In this document: piece by piece, positions 48,023 through 60,075 of the stretch
Numbering within the stretch: position 1 is the stretch's first letter
How the letters are laid out: each line of letters opens with the position of its first letter
Notes under the pieces: generated by a model
The model's database searches: none
The model's input: only the letters and a program-made list of their open reading frames with translations
Told to the model about the DNA's origin: nothing
Program-made: the position numbers and the translations under genes
NCBI GenBank assembly: GCA_013398275.1
Contig: VZSE01002207.1
Span: 772,889-836,888 of the forward strand
DNA length: 64,000 nucleotides
DNA from: Promerops cafer
Lineage: Eukaryota; Chordata; Aves; Passeriformes; Nectariniidae
Direction of reading: 5' to 3'

Positions 48023-48196
48023 TTTGGCCGCAAGCTTTCTCATTTTTACTTCTTTTGAAAAAATAAGTATTTTATATTACTAATTTTTTCACTTCCTTTT
48101 GTTTCCTTTAATTTAATTTAATTTAATTTAATTTAATTTCATTTCATTTCATTTCATTTCATTTCATTTCACTTATATTCCAACAAACTCCAGAAT
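48023..48196 (+). repeat. Contig start duplicating 47124-47292
   Basis: The same locus as the contig end before the large gap, including the pentanucleotide array at 48107-48172, and then continuing into new sequence (TTATCTGCTGCAG). Confidence 0.93.
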
Positions 48197-48909
48197 TTTA
48201 TCTGCTGCAGAACTAATTAACTGGGGAAAAAATGTGTTTTGGTTGCTTTGGACCAATCTATACCAAGGCTGGGGCAAGGAATTGCTGAAATGTTGCTCAG
48301 AACTCCCCATACCAAAATAACCTCATGTTTTCACCTGCCCTTAATGGCAATGAATGTCAGAGGTGGAGGAGGGAAACGTGGGCATTCCAGAGCTGTGGAA
48401 TGATGAGGAGATCTCCATGCTGGTGCCTAACAGCATCCCAGGCACAGCCAGCTCTCCCCCACTCCAACTTTTTTTTTTCCTTCCTTCTCTCTCATTCCCT
48501 GGTAACTCTGATGGGGATTCCTCATGGCAGTGGTGGATACAACATAGTTTGAGTGCAGCCTGAACGAATCAAAGCATGGGACACCTGGGTGTGCAGCCAG
48601 AACATTCCACACCTGCCCTGTTCCTCACTCCTCTCTTCCCTTCCCTGTTCCTTGGTTTGTCCTGGGAAGAAACCACAAAAGTGCCTGGGAGGCAGATGGG
48701 GCTGGCATCGTGAGTTTCCAGAGGTGTATTCTCCAAACAACTCCAGGGACGTTTGGAAAAAGTCAAAAGACATCACTTGGTGCTTCTTTCCCCAGGGAAA
48801 GGGAATAAACTCAGGTGCCATTCAGGCAGTGGGGTTCAAGGTGACTTCCCTCAGTACTGCCCATTAGGGCTTCTCACTGGGAAACACAGGTGAGAAGCCC
48901 CAGCACCCT
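48197..48909. other. Unique non-coding stretch
   Basis: Nothing recognised. The contig ends in an ATCCCC hexamer array (48911-48929). Confidence 0.55.
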
Positions 48910-48910
48910 T

Positions 48911-48929
48911 ATCCCCATCCCCATCCCCA
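48911..48929 (+). repeat. (ATCCCC)3 at a contig end
   Basis: Three ATCCCC units plus one base (A) run into the N at 48930. The misplaced contig at 47824 starts with ATCCCC, so the array probably bridges the two. Confidence 0.9.
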
Positions 48930-48930
48930 N
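48930..48930. other. Single-N contig join
   Basis: A lone N. The following 37 bp repeat the end of the contig that stops at 48021. Confidence 0.9.
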
Positions 48931-49591
48931 GGGGGATTTTTAGGCAAGGATCTGGGCACAGGATTCCCCGAACACAATTAAATCCAGGAATCTGCCCTGC
49001 AGGACACAGAGAGTGGTGTTGTCCTGCCTTTGGCCAGTGGCGAGCACAGGGTGGCCCTGGCCTCCGAGGCAGTCAACACAAATAAATAATAGGAAGCCCT
49101 GGAATGAGTAATTCGTGGGCAGAACACCTGCAACACCGGTCCCACAATATAGGGCTGGAAAGGCAAATAAAACAGCTGTAACTCAAGCCTGGAGGGTGCT
49201 GGGCACCCGGGGGAGGGAAGCCAGGCTTTCAAATCGCTGTAACCCAAGGAAGAAAATCATCAGCCTATATGCCTTTCACAGCATTTGATGACAAAATGGT
49301 TTGTGGCTTAGCCATTGTTTAAAGGCCATTCCTCAAATTCCGTGTTTACTGTCAGCAGGGTGAGTTGTGGACTCTGTGACTTTAGCTGTTAATGGGCCTA
49401 AACACTTCTGCCAACAGATTAAGCTCCGCTGAAACGTTAAGAAAATTGGCCCAAACAGAGATAGGGAGGATTCTTGTTTAGCTGTTGTTTCATTTGCATG
49501 AGAATCATTGTCCACAGACAATAGCACCTCCCTATCACCCAAAGTGTGGGCAATTGGGTGAAACTCATTCAATTTCTGTCAAAGACAGAAA

Positions 49592-49615
49592 TTGTTTGTT
49601 TGTTTGTTTGTTTCT
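49592..49615 (+). repeat. (GTTT)n microsatellite
   Basis: About five GTTT units. Confidence 0.9.
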
Positions 49616-51059
49616 AGAGGAAAAGAAAAATGCTCATTTTCAACTGCAAGGAGGAGTAGATCAGTAGTGAAATCCAACCCCCAAATACCTCCAGCTCATG
49701 ACGGACTGGGAGCTAACAAGATGGGATGACCCAAAAGAAAACAAGGATATTAAGCTGTGAGTGTGTTTGAAGCAATTACTGTCAGTGGAAGAAGAGGAAT
49801 AAGCAAAATTAGTCTACTCGGAGAAGGAGAAGAATAAGTTCCTTTCTAAAAAACTAGATGTGTTTTTGTTATGATTTGTCCTGCTGAAATTCCCAGGTGG
49901 TAAATATCCTCCTGATGTTTCCCTATAAATGCTGTCTTGACAGGTACTGCCAGCACCTGAACTTCCCCCAGGTTCAGTGTTCGGGAGAGGGTTAATTCAA
50001 AGCTCAGGTGACATATTTTTTTCCCCCGTTTTTCCCTCTGTTGTTAAAAATAATAGCCTGGATTATTTGAATTGTAGCAGCACCTGGAGCCACCAGCCAA
50101 GGCTGCAGCCCCCGGGGAGGAGGCCCTGGCCAGGAAAATGGGGAGCTGTTCTCCAGTGAGCTCCTGGCCCTCAGAGAAGGGGAGTCACAGGGATGGGCAG
50201 CGAGGACTTGAGGCCACCCTCGGGACTGGGGCCCGGGCAGGGAGCCCAGGCACATCTGTGACCCGGGTGAGTGTGTTTGGCCAGCTGTGACTGTGTGCCC
50301 AGGGCCACCCCGTGCTGGTGCAAGGAAGGATGAACCAGCCCAGCACCTTGGGGGCTGTTTTCTGTCTTTATTGCTGATTAGTGACATGGGATTTAATCCC
50401 AGCACCATTCGACATTTCCTTTCCTCAGGAGATCCTGCTGTTTTCTTTATATATTTTTTTTTTCTTCTAGCCCTGATACTTTTGGCCATCACTGCTGTTC
50501 CTGGCAGTTACCTGTGGCTGCTTTAAATGCCACTGGATGCGAGGGGATGTTTACATTTCCCCAGTTACATTGTCTTTGAACGGTTCTAAACTTGACTTTG
50601 ATTAAACACGCTAATAACAAGAGAGGCTCCTTTTTTTTTCTTTTCTTTTTTTATGAATGTCACTTGCTTGAGTTGAAAAGACATGCTCTTAATACTCGCT
50701 TTTCATCTAAATCAAGAAAGCAACACTAAGCAAAAAAGTATTTAACTGTAGCATATAGGATTGTAAAGATGGTAATCAGGGACACTGGTAATTGAAGCTT
50801 TTGGGGGAGAACCTTTCTTCTGAATCCTTCAGTCTGTTTAATAGGATAAAATTAGCTTGAGTGGCTTGGTGTTTGAAGAGGTTATGATATAATTGGAGCT
50901 GCCTCCTGGGTTTGCTGCTGGACAAGGCGATCAGGTGGAGACATGGGAGGGCATGGGAACCTCTGAAGTAGAAGACTCAGCTTCTGCCATACTAATTAGC
51001 CTAAATTAGCTATGCCAGTTTTCTGCTTGCTTTTGAATTTCCCTGATAATGCTTTTATC

Positions 51060-51155
51060 GGGAGCGTGAGGGAAGGAATACGGAAACGCGCGCAAAGTTC
51101 ACCGCGGAATGGCAGAGGCGGTGGCAACCGCCGGCGTAAGGCTCGGGCTCATTGC
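51060..51155. promoter_or_regulatory. Short CpG-dense spot
   Basis: I count 12 CpG in about 95 bp (GGAAACGCGCGC, CACCGCGG, AACCGCCGGCG) inside AT-rich flanks. It is too short to be a standard CpG island. Promoter or enhancer function is only a possibility. Confidence 0.4.
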
Positions 51156-54100
51156 TGCAAGCTGCAAAAAAGGGGAAAAAAAACCCACACAAACAGGGGG
51201 AAAAGAAAGATTGAATAGCATTAGGAAATAACAAATGGATATCAAGTACAACCCCTAGGGATTTAGAATGTACTATGGCTTGCGCTCTCGAACGTGGAAG
51301 TTCACAAAACATCTGTAAGAAATTGATTATCTTGAGGATTATACACACATTATTTTGAGGCCAGCCTCCTCCCCACGAACCCCAGCTTTGCTCTTGAGTG
51401 TTTAACCCAAGGTGAAGGAGGCGGTTCTCCTCCAGGCAGGACCAGCTCTGGCACCTCCACTTGTGCTCCATCATCTGCAAGGCCCACGAGAGACTATTTG
51501 TGTTTTGTGAGCTGCTGCCATTTTTAAATTTTCACTTCCGACCCCAATTAATCAACTTTAAACATGCAAAGAGATTTGTGGCACATTCAGTATAGCTTGC
51601 ATAAATCTATTTTAATTGAAAATGTGCGAGGGGAAAAGAAAATAAGGAGGGGTTTTTTTAATGTTTTCTTTCTGTCCTGTGTGAATAGGGAAGGATTCTA
51701 TTGCCAGTGGATGAAGCAAGTCAGGAGAGGACTTCTTCAGAGGCATGTTAGAATGCATTTTCACAGATAAAACCAGCTCCATACCTGGGGAAGATTTGAG
51801 GATGTGGGGACACACAGTTTTTTCTTTCCCAGTTAGTACCAGCCTTGGTTTGGGGACAGGTATTTGGGGCCAGAATTGTCCATGTCTCTCATTACACATT
51901 CAGATATTAGAAACTGCAGGAGCAAGCCTCACCTCAGCAATCTGCTCTCCTAGCAGGGTCCCCTGGCTCCAGGAGGCCTCCAGTCACTAGATGAGAGCAT
52001 GGAATGAGGTTCTGGAAGATCTGCTGGTCACCCTCTGAGGGTGTCATGGTTCAGGACCTCTCAGGCAGGAATTTTCTTCTGCTTCCCATGAGCCATTCTT
52101 CCACTCAACACCCTTGGTTTCTCCCCACCAGGCTGTCCCAGGAATGATTTGAAAAGACCTGTGTGAAATAAGGAGAGGATCTCAAGGTCATTTAAAGAGC
52201 TGAGTTTGCAAGGCTCACCCAAATTTGGTTTGCTTGTGGTTTCCACCGTGTCTCCTGGGTCACATCAAAGGTTTTTACACAGATTGGTGTCAACTCCATA
52301 CTTAATGGAGAATGATGGGGTGGGAGCTGATCTGAGGGATTGTGATGGACAAGGGGTGACTTGTGCTCCAGAGGACAATTTCTAGTAAAACTGGACTTGT
52401 TTAGACACATTCTGCATCTCAGCATAAGAAAACCAACCCGAGGGCACTGCGCTGTTGCTATTCATCACTGTCTGCTTTCCACGGAAAATCAATAGGGATA
52501 TCAGGGTTTAAAAACTCTGCTAAGCCATTTTATTGTGTTTTATCTTATTCTTTCTGGAGAGGCAACTGGCTGAGCTCACATTTCTATCAGCTGCTTGGGA
52601 ATGAGTTTGGAAGGACCCAGGATAATGAATTTCCTTCACTGTCTCCTCCATTTCCATGCACAGGGGAATTGCTCCTTGGGTGCCCTCTTAGCTGGGTGCA
52701 CCTGTTCCTCAGTGAAAAATGCAGTTCAGATTCTGGTTTTTAGGGCATGAATCTGTCAGGAAAAGAGAATGAGTCTTGACTTCTCCTCTTCAGACTCCCA
52801 CACTCCCACAGCACTTGTCCAGGCTCTTTATCAGGTGCAAACCCCTGAGCCCCACAAATCCTTCAGCTCTGGCACACACATGTGACGTGTTCACTCAAGT
52901 GCCTGCACACAGACAAATGTTGGAGCAGCTCCATCTCCCATCCCCATAGCCCCAAGGCACCACGCTGGGTATTACCTGCTCAGCTTTACTGGGGGCTTGG
53001 AGCCTCCAAATGTTTCTTCACAGGAACAGCATCGCTCTGGTGACCAAGTCCTCCCCACACAGACCTTGCAGAGGCAGGTTTTTATCACTCCACTCAGCCT
53101 CTTACATTCACAGGGTTTTCTTTTGCATGGCTTGCTGGCTTCTCCAACTACAGAATACAGATAGTGAAATGGTTTTTAAAATCACCTCAGTCCAGAACCT
53201 GGATTTTTAAGCTTTCTGCTCTAAGTTCTGCAAGGGAAGAATTCTCTTCCTGAAAAGTATAACACCCACATTAGACTTTTGCGAGCTGAGGGGAGTCATT
53301 CTTAATTAGAGATAAAAGAACCAGGAAATCTTTCTGGTTGTTTTTTTTTTCTGTCAGATTTGCTTCTTTGGAGTGCTATCCCCATTTGATAGAAATGTTT
53401 AGCTGGTAGGAACCATGAGGCAAACTCCTGAATGACAGACAGCTGAAGAAGGGACTTCAAGCTGCTGTCCTTGAAACCAGTGGTGTTTCCCCTTGACATC
53501 ACAGGGCACATCATCCAGCATAGCCCAACTCCAGACAGTTTCATTCTGCAGCCAGCAGCAATTCCTGCTCAGGAAAGGCAGAACTGCTCCCCAGAGGAAC
53601 TGTGCAGCATGGAAAAAACCTTGCACAGGTTAAAGGCTGGACCACAGCCCCACCAGAGCCAGCATGAAGCCTCTCAGTGGTGCCAGCAAAGCAGGATTCC
53701 ATCATCAGTGACCAGACTGACCACACTGATGCAAACCTAGAGAAAATGTGGTTGAGCACAACTCAGCTCTGACCCAGCCTTGCACCTATTTGAGCAGAGG
53801 GGGCTTTGCTCAGTTCATGGCACAAAAGTATTTATCCCTTCAGTTCTTCTCTGCTCTTGCTGTTGTACCCAGGAGAGAAAAGAGCTGCAGAGCATGAAGC
53901 AGCTTTTTGGGAGAGCTCCCTTCTGTGTGGGCAGTGCCTCCAGCTCCCCTGACAACAGAGACACTTCTGCTGTGCTTCTTGCTTGTCCTTGCCATGACTC
54001 CTGCAAGCCAGATCTGCTCCTGTTCAGGCCACACGACACCCAATAAAGCAAGAATCATTTCAGCAGTTTTTGTTGAACCCAAAATACCCCACAGGTCTGA

Positions 54101-55461
54101 CAAATGGGTCACCTGGCTGATGTCTGATCTGTAAGCAGTGTGCCTTTGCCTGGGATGTCCCAGGAGCATGATGATGTGAAGTCAGGCTGTTGGGGGGAAA
54201 AAAAGACAAAAAAAAAAATTAAAAAGAAAGATGAAAAGAAAAAAAAAATAAGGTATTATTGGCTAAAGACACAAGAACTGATTGGTAGGGAGTGTTTGAA
54301 CCTGTCCTCAAGGCCACACCACAGCTGCAGGAGGGCAGGAGAGATGGAGCTCTGTTCCATGGGCACAGCAGGAGGAGAATCCCCAGCTCCCATTCCTCCA
54401 TTCTGCCAACAACCCACAAGGCAAAGCCATATGAAGCTGTTCTCCACCTTCCACAAGGTGTTTTCTGGCTCGTGCCTCCATCCCTCTGTGCACCCAAGAC
54501 CTGTGAGAGACAGAAGTGATGCCTGACCCTGCTGCAGGTTTGCTTCCTGCTCCCTTCCAGCAGTAAGGACCTGCAACCCCAGTGGGCTGAGCCTGTTGGA
54601 TAGGTGGGGGGAGGAAAAAAAAAATCCCCTCTGCATAACCCAATTCCCTCAAGTCTCTGAGGAGCAGCAAACCACAGCAGTCCCAAAGTGTGTGTGGGAT
54701 CCAAGAAGCTTTCAGCTCAGCACAGCACGAGGGAGGGCTGGCTCAGCAATGAGGGTCCCTCCTTGGCTCCATCAGGCAATGCAGCAAACAAGTCATGTCT
54801 CTTAGAAGAGCAAAAATCTATTTCAGAGCTCTCTCTTTTTTCTGTGTGGGTGCTTATCTCTGGTCACTGCTGTTCACCATGTAGAGAAGTCTCTGTGGCA
54901 TGCATTTCTGAGAGGGCAAACTGTCTAAAATTAGCTGTTAGTTTAAAATAAGAGACTGTGCAGTTCTCCAGGGAGGGGCATTCATCCTCCAAAGGAAACT
55001 GTCAAGGATTGTTCAGGATTACTCTCCAGCTGTTCAGGACTGCTGCATCCTTTTAAATTATAATGTCAACATGTCGCAAATAATATGGAATGACAATGTC
55101 TAATTTCTGTCCTGTGAGGAATGAAAAGGAAGGGAAATTGCTAGCATACTAGATACATACCAGATTTGAGAGACCAGGTAACCTTTCTGCATGGCTGTAG
55201 GAGAATAATTAGCCAAAACATTAATGCAAATGTAATTTTCTAGCTAGCCTGTGAAATCTAGAGGTGTTATATTAAGCATTCCAGGCTAATTCTCTCCAGA
55301 ATAGTTTGTGTTATCTCTAAGGCCAAAGGATGTAGCAACTCCTCCACCGATTGGATTCTTTATGTTGAGTAGCTGGGGGCTTATTTCCTAAAAGTGCTTG
55401 CTACCAGCACTGCTGGCTTTGAGGGAGTAATTTCAATGCCAAGTTGCATGAATTGCATATG

Positions 55462-55600
55462 TGGAAGTGTCCAAGGCCAGGCTGGAAGGGGCTTGGAGCA
55501 GCCTGGGATAGTGGAAGGTGTCCCTGCCCATGGCAGGGGGTTGGAATGAAATGATCCTTGAGGTTCCTTCCAACCCAAATCATTCCATGATTCCATGAAT
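55462..55600 (+). mobile_element. CR1 LINE 3' fragment
   Basis: Sense CR1 end: GAAGTGTCCAAGGCCAGGCT, GGATAGTGGAAGGTGTCCC, GGTTCCTTCCAACCCAAATC and an ATTCCATGATTCCATGAA tail. Confidence 0.94.
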
Positions 55601-57270
55601 GTGGAAGAGGTCATGGTTATCACTGACCTTCACACCCATGAGCAGCCCACAGTGAATTTATCCCCCACAAAAAAACATGAAATGTTTAACCTAACTACAA
55701 GAGAACACAGGAAATAATGAGGTTATTGCAGTTCATGGGCAGCTTGCATCAAGTACATGCATATTCCATCCAAATTTTCATGTGGACCACCAAGACCAGG
55801 GAGTTTTTTAACAGATTTTATCTGGTTTTTTAGGTAGTTGTAGCTCTGAGGACTGAAGCAGCCACCCAGTCTGGGTTATGAGGTGAATTTCTGGGACTCA
55901 GCTGAAGAACAACTCATGGAGTTGTGGTAATGTGGTTGCTTCAATCAGATGACCACATCCAGAGCTTAAATATTCTCTCAAGCTCTCAGGATGGCTGCCT
56001 ATAAAATATAAACAATGCAATATGAGCAAGAAGTTTCCCAGGGTACACATTTTAATGCTCACATTCCATGCAGCACTGTATATTTTTCACGTTTAGTTAA
56101 AGAAGTAAATGAAACAGAAAGAATCCAACATGTTTTGCATTCCCTCGCAACAGGAAGCTGTTTTGATAAAACCTACAAATGATCCATATTGATATTAACT
56201 TTTTATTTTCTTTTATTTTTTTTTTTTCTTTTTGGTAAACTTAATTTGAATTTAGAAAGTCTCTAAATGATAATTGAATCACAAGTCTGGATTAGGATTC
56301 TAGCAGCAACACTTGACTTGGTCAAAATCACTGTTATGAAGAGATGCAATTTTTACACAGTACTTCACATTGATTAAGTAATGTGCGAAAATGGAAAAAA
56401 AGCATTCGAATCTTAATCATAGTAATTTGCATGAAATAAAAGTCTCTGTCAAGGGAATGCACATTATAATAACTCCTGGGTGTTTTGGTTGCATCAGTGA
56501 GCAAAGAAGTTGTGTGCATTTTTTCCTTGTCCTGATATGCAAGAATTTCCTCTATTTTTAGTCCACCTTTGATTATGTGAGAATTTAGAAATGCAGTTTT
56601 GTAGCCAGTGAGAGACTGTGAGACAAACAGGTATTTTAAGAGCAGCCAGGGCTCACAGCTGATTGGCAATGTGCATACCTGAGTGGAGCACACAACTGTA
56701 AACCAGGATGTTGTAAACACGGGGAACTGGGTTTGAAGCTAATTAAGGCTCGTTTGGTTTTGACCTGCATCAAACAATAGCACTAAATCAGAAAAGCAGA
56801 TGCATTTTGGAAGCTACTGAACTGAAGAACCTTATCTGGAGCCCAGTGGAGTCAGCAGAGACTTTCTCACTGACTTCAGTCAATCAAGCCTTAGAAATGT
56901 TGGCGTTTATTTGCACAAATTGGTCTGGAGTAAAAGGGGTTTTAGAGGCAGCCCCTGCTCCACTGGGTGCACACGTCAGTGCTGCTCTGTGCTGTGCTGG
57001 TGGCACTTTTATCTGTCACTGGAGCAGACCTGGGAGCTCAGGCACATTTCCCTGGCTGCCGTGACCATTGTGCAACCTGTTTCATTTTAGAGAGTTGCTA
57101 TTTCAAAAATCAATGGGCATCAGCTGCTAATTACAGAAAATCTATGCCTTGGCCCTTCAGCAGGTTTTGCTTTTTTCCCCGCTCACCACGCTGCCTCTGC
57201 TAAGGGTTGGCAGCTCAGATCTGTAGCCATAAGTGACGACCTCCTCCAGACCCCTTTTTTACATCTTTGG
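55601..57270. other. Unique non-coding stretch, AT-rich
   Basis: No gene recognised. The minus frame at 56334-56720 (128 codons) is open in AT-rich DNA but has no recognisable domain, signal peptide or clear splice context. A T-rich tract lies at 56200-56232. Confidence 0.5.
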
Positions 57271-57372
57271 GACTCTGAGCAGCCTGGCCCAGTGGAAGGT
57301 GTCCCTGCCCATGGCAGGATGGAGCTGGATGGTCTCGAAGGTCCCTTCCAACCCCAAACATTCCATGACTCC
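57271..57372 (+). mobile_element. CR1 LINE 3' tail fragment
   Basis: Sense CR1 end: GAGCAGCCTGGCCCAGTGGA, AGGTGTCCCTGCCCATGGCA, CGAAGGTCCCTTCCAACCCC and an ATTCCATGACTCC tail. Confidence 0.92.
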
Positions 57373-58926
57373 AGAATCCCCTCCAGCTGCCTTCAGGGTA
57401 GACTTTGCCATGTGGAGTTTCTGGTGAATGGTGTTGGCCCAATGACACCTGGATTCCCCACACTCATCTGGAGATTAACTTGACGCTGTATCTTCTGGCA
57501 ATGTAAGAAAATAGAAGATTATTTTAAAAATACTTTCTTTTTGGGAGCTCATTTGTCCCAGAAACGTGGTTTTTGTGAGGTGTCTGTCCTGACTGAAAGT
57601 CTGAGAGTTTGAACCTCTTCTTTATCCTCCAGTAATCTTAAACAAGGACAGGGACTCCTCAGCATTTATGAACTGTCAAATAATGGCGTGTTTTACCTTT
57701 CTGAGAGATTTGCACTTGGTCCAAATGCTCCAGGCTTGAGATTTTGCCATTTTCTCTTTCCTTTCTGCAAGCTTTTAACGGGGGGCAGGTTCAAAGACCG
57801 CTTTGGAGGAGGGCTCTTTTATTTTGAGGCATGCTGCACAAAATCTGTTGAGACCTGTAGAAGTCACGGTGATATCACTGCCTTGTATCAGGAGGGATAT
57901 TTGGTTATCCCCAGCCACAATATCATTTGGGTAATTGCTTCTTGCAGGGGATCAAGGCAGGTGTGGGAGGAAAAAAAAGTAATGAACAACTAAGCTTGGA
58001 AAGAAAACGTAGGTTGAAGTTTATCTCTTGTTGCTGAAGCTGCCAGTTAAGCTGGGAGCAGGAGGGGGGCTTGTTTGGGATTTATTCTGGGGGAGAAAGG
58101 CCCTGCTGTCTTCAGAGTGAGATGAGATCAAGTTCTGCCTGCAATGCCTCTTACATGTTGTAGTTGCAGGCCAGGAGATTTTTTTACATCAAAATAAAGG
58201 AATGGATGGACCTGCACTTATAAGAGAGTTGGCATTCCTACAACAAGCATGTAGGTTGATAAGGATTTTCTTTATTCTTTTCAAAAATAACCTTTCCTGT
58301 GAAATGCAAGCTCAAGAACATTATCGGTTACATAGAGAAATCACATGAAAGGCTGCATTACAATAATGAAGAAAAGAGATTCTGAGACGAGAGCAGCAGC
58401 AGAGGTACTCGGTGCCTCCTTGGCTTGAGCTGCTCCTTCTCCACACTGCTGAGGCTTTCAAACCTTGGGTTTTGGCAAAATCCCACTTGAGGGGGGAAAT
58501 TATTGCACACAAACCACCCACCAGGCGTGATACTGGGACCCCATCCTGCTTTGCCCAGGGAGTATCCAAAGCGTGGGGGCAGCCTCAGGGTGTGGGAGAT
58601 GTGTAATGGCAATGGGGGTTTCTCAGTCTGTGGGGTGAGGGGGATGATAATTTGCTGTGTTTCTCCTAATTTGAGAGTGTGCCCCGTATCAGAGGGTTTT
58701 AATGGGGTGCTGGCCACGTCCCAGGTCCTGCAAATGCAGCCTTGGTGCTTTAGGGAAGGGCAGCCAAACCTACTGCTCTCAGAAACCCTCCTACAGAAAG
58801 GGGAAGAAGAAATTCACAAGGAATAATCCTATTAATTAATGCCCAAATCCTGGTCCCTGTGCACAGCCTGGGGAAGAGCTGTGTGTGTGGAGGAGCAGAG
58901 GCACAGGAAGGGAAGGAAACACCACC

Positions 58927-58960
58927 TTCCTCCTCCTCCTGCTCCTCCTGCTCCTCCTGA
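58927..58960 (+). repeat. (TCC)n/(TGC) trinucleotide repeat
   Basis: CTCCTC and CTGCTC units; gives Leu-, Pro- or Glu/Gly-type runs in shadow frames. Confidence 0.9.
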
Positions 58961-59340
58961 TTTCTGTGCTGCTGGTTCTGCTCTGCCCAAAGCAGTCCCA
59001 GCAGCTCCCACCCAGCTCAGAGCTTCGTGTCTGGCCCCAGGTTGTCTTGCATGGTCAGGAGCACACAAGAAATCAGGGTGAGAAAATTGTGTTTTTTCTT
59101 CACAAGGCAGTGATGAAGCATTCTGTGTGTCCTTATAAAGAGGGGCAGCTACTTGAAATCCTCCTGGCCCTGCATCCTGGTGTCCTCTGGCTTTGGGGTC
59201 CTGATATATTTCAAGGGACAATCCAGATGCACTAAATCAGGAAGTGTGGAACGCAAAAATACCTGAGATGGTCTAAGGACAGAGGCAGTGCCTGGAGTAG
59301 GAAGGATTCTGGCTTTGCAGAGCCCAGTTAGAATCCTGGA

Positions 59341-59425
59341 GGCAAGAGATCCAGGAGAAAGGTGTTAAACTGGTGTTAAAAGGTGTTAAACTGGCAAGAG
59401 ATCCAGGAGAAAGGTGTTAAACTGG
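59341..59425 (+). repeat. Direct duplication of 33 bp, period 52 bp
   Basis: GGCAAGAGATCCAGGAGAAA and the next 13 bases occur at 59341-59373 and again at 59393-59425 without mismatch. The spacer itself repeats the GGTGTTAAA element. Confidence 0.93.
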
Positions 59426-60036
59426 CTCAAAATCACTCCTCAACTGCTCCCCAAAGCCTGAAGAGTGGGCAAGGCTATCCAAGTGGAGAGTCCTTTGCTC
59501 TGGAAGTGATATCTCCAGGTGAGTCATCAAAACTCCTCTCTGACTCCAGGTGCAAGTTTTGTTCCCAAAAACAATGCTGAACTGTGCCTTTTCCCTCGAG
59601 CAACTGCAGTCTTAAGATCTGAGGCCAAATTTCAACCAATTTGAGGGAGAGGCTCAAGAAATGCTCAATTTTTCTAAATGTTTTGTGATTTTCCATTTGA
59701 ACTCATGGAGAACATAAAAGGAAGCTTCAGCACAAAAGGTGTGATAGGAAGGGACTGGGGATTTGGGGTATCAATCTGTAGGAATCCCACTTCATCAGTT
59801 CCCAGGCTGGAAGAAGAGCTTCTTTGACTGGTTTTCCTTTAATTGCAGAGGATTTCTGCAGGTCCTGGAAGCTCAGAACATGATCTCTAACAGTCAGGAA
59901 CCATTCCCATGCAAGGAAAAGTTTAGATTCCCAGCTCTGCAATGCTGCCCTGCTAAGGAAGTGTAACAATGAACAACACTGGTAATAAATAACTTACCCA
60001 GAGAATTGAAAATCAGCTGAGAGAGCAGCTGCCCTT

Positions 60037-60075
60037 GGATGGACACACATTTATGGATGGACACACACTTATGCT
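60037..60075 (+). repeat. Two-copy tandem duplication of about 19 bp
   Basis: GGATGGACACACA(T/C)TTATG occurs twice in tandem with small differences. Confidence 0.85.

Larger units (their letters stand above)
48968..55461. other. Unique non-coding stretch
   Basis: No gene or large repeat is securely recognised. It contains a GTTT run (49592-49615), a CpG-dense spot (51060-51155) and A-rich sequence (54200-54255). Open frames of 141 to 162 codons (50004-50492, 51055-51480, 54219-54704, all minus) are Pro/Ser/Gly/Arg-rich and lack domains. A possible LTR edge (TGTCATGG at 52042) could not be closed. Confidence 0.45.

Noticed and set aside
52042..52352. Minus-strand LTR starting on the plus strand with TGTCATGG
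   Set aside because: The start resembles an ERV LTR end, and a 4-bp AGGG match can be found near GACA at about 52351, but there is no polyA signal in the right place and the ends pair poorly.
53250..54140. Possible ERV-derived block with AATAAA near 54042
   Set aside because: No LTR ends, primer-binding site or retroviral protein motif recognised.
56334..56720. 128-codon minus frame in AT-rich DNA as a coding exon
   Set aside because: Unusual at first sight for AT-rich DNA, but a rough estimate from stop frequency gives several such frames per window by chance, and no family resemblance was seen.
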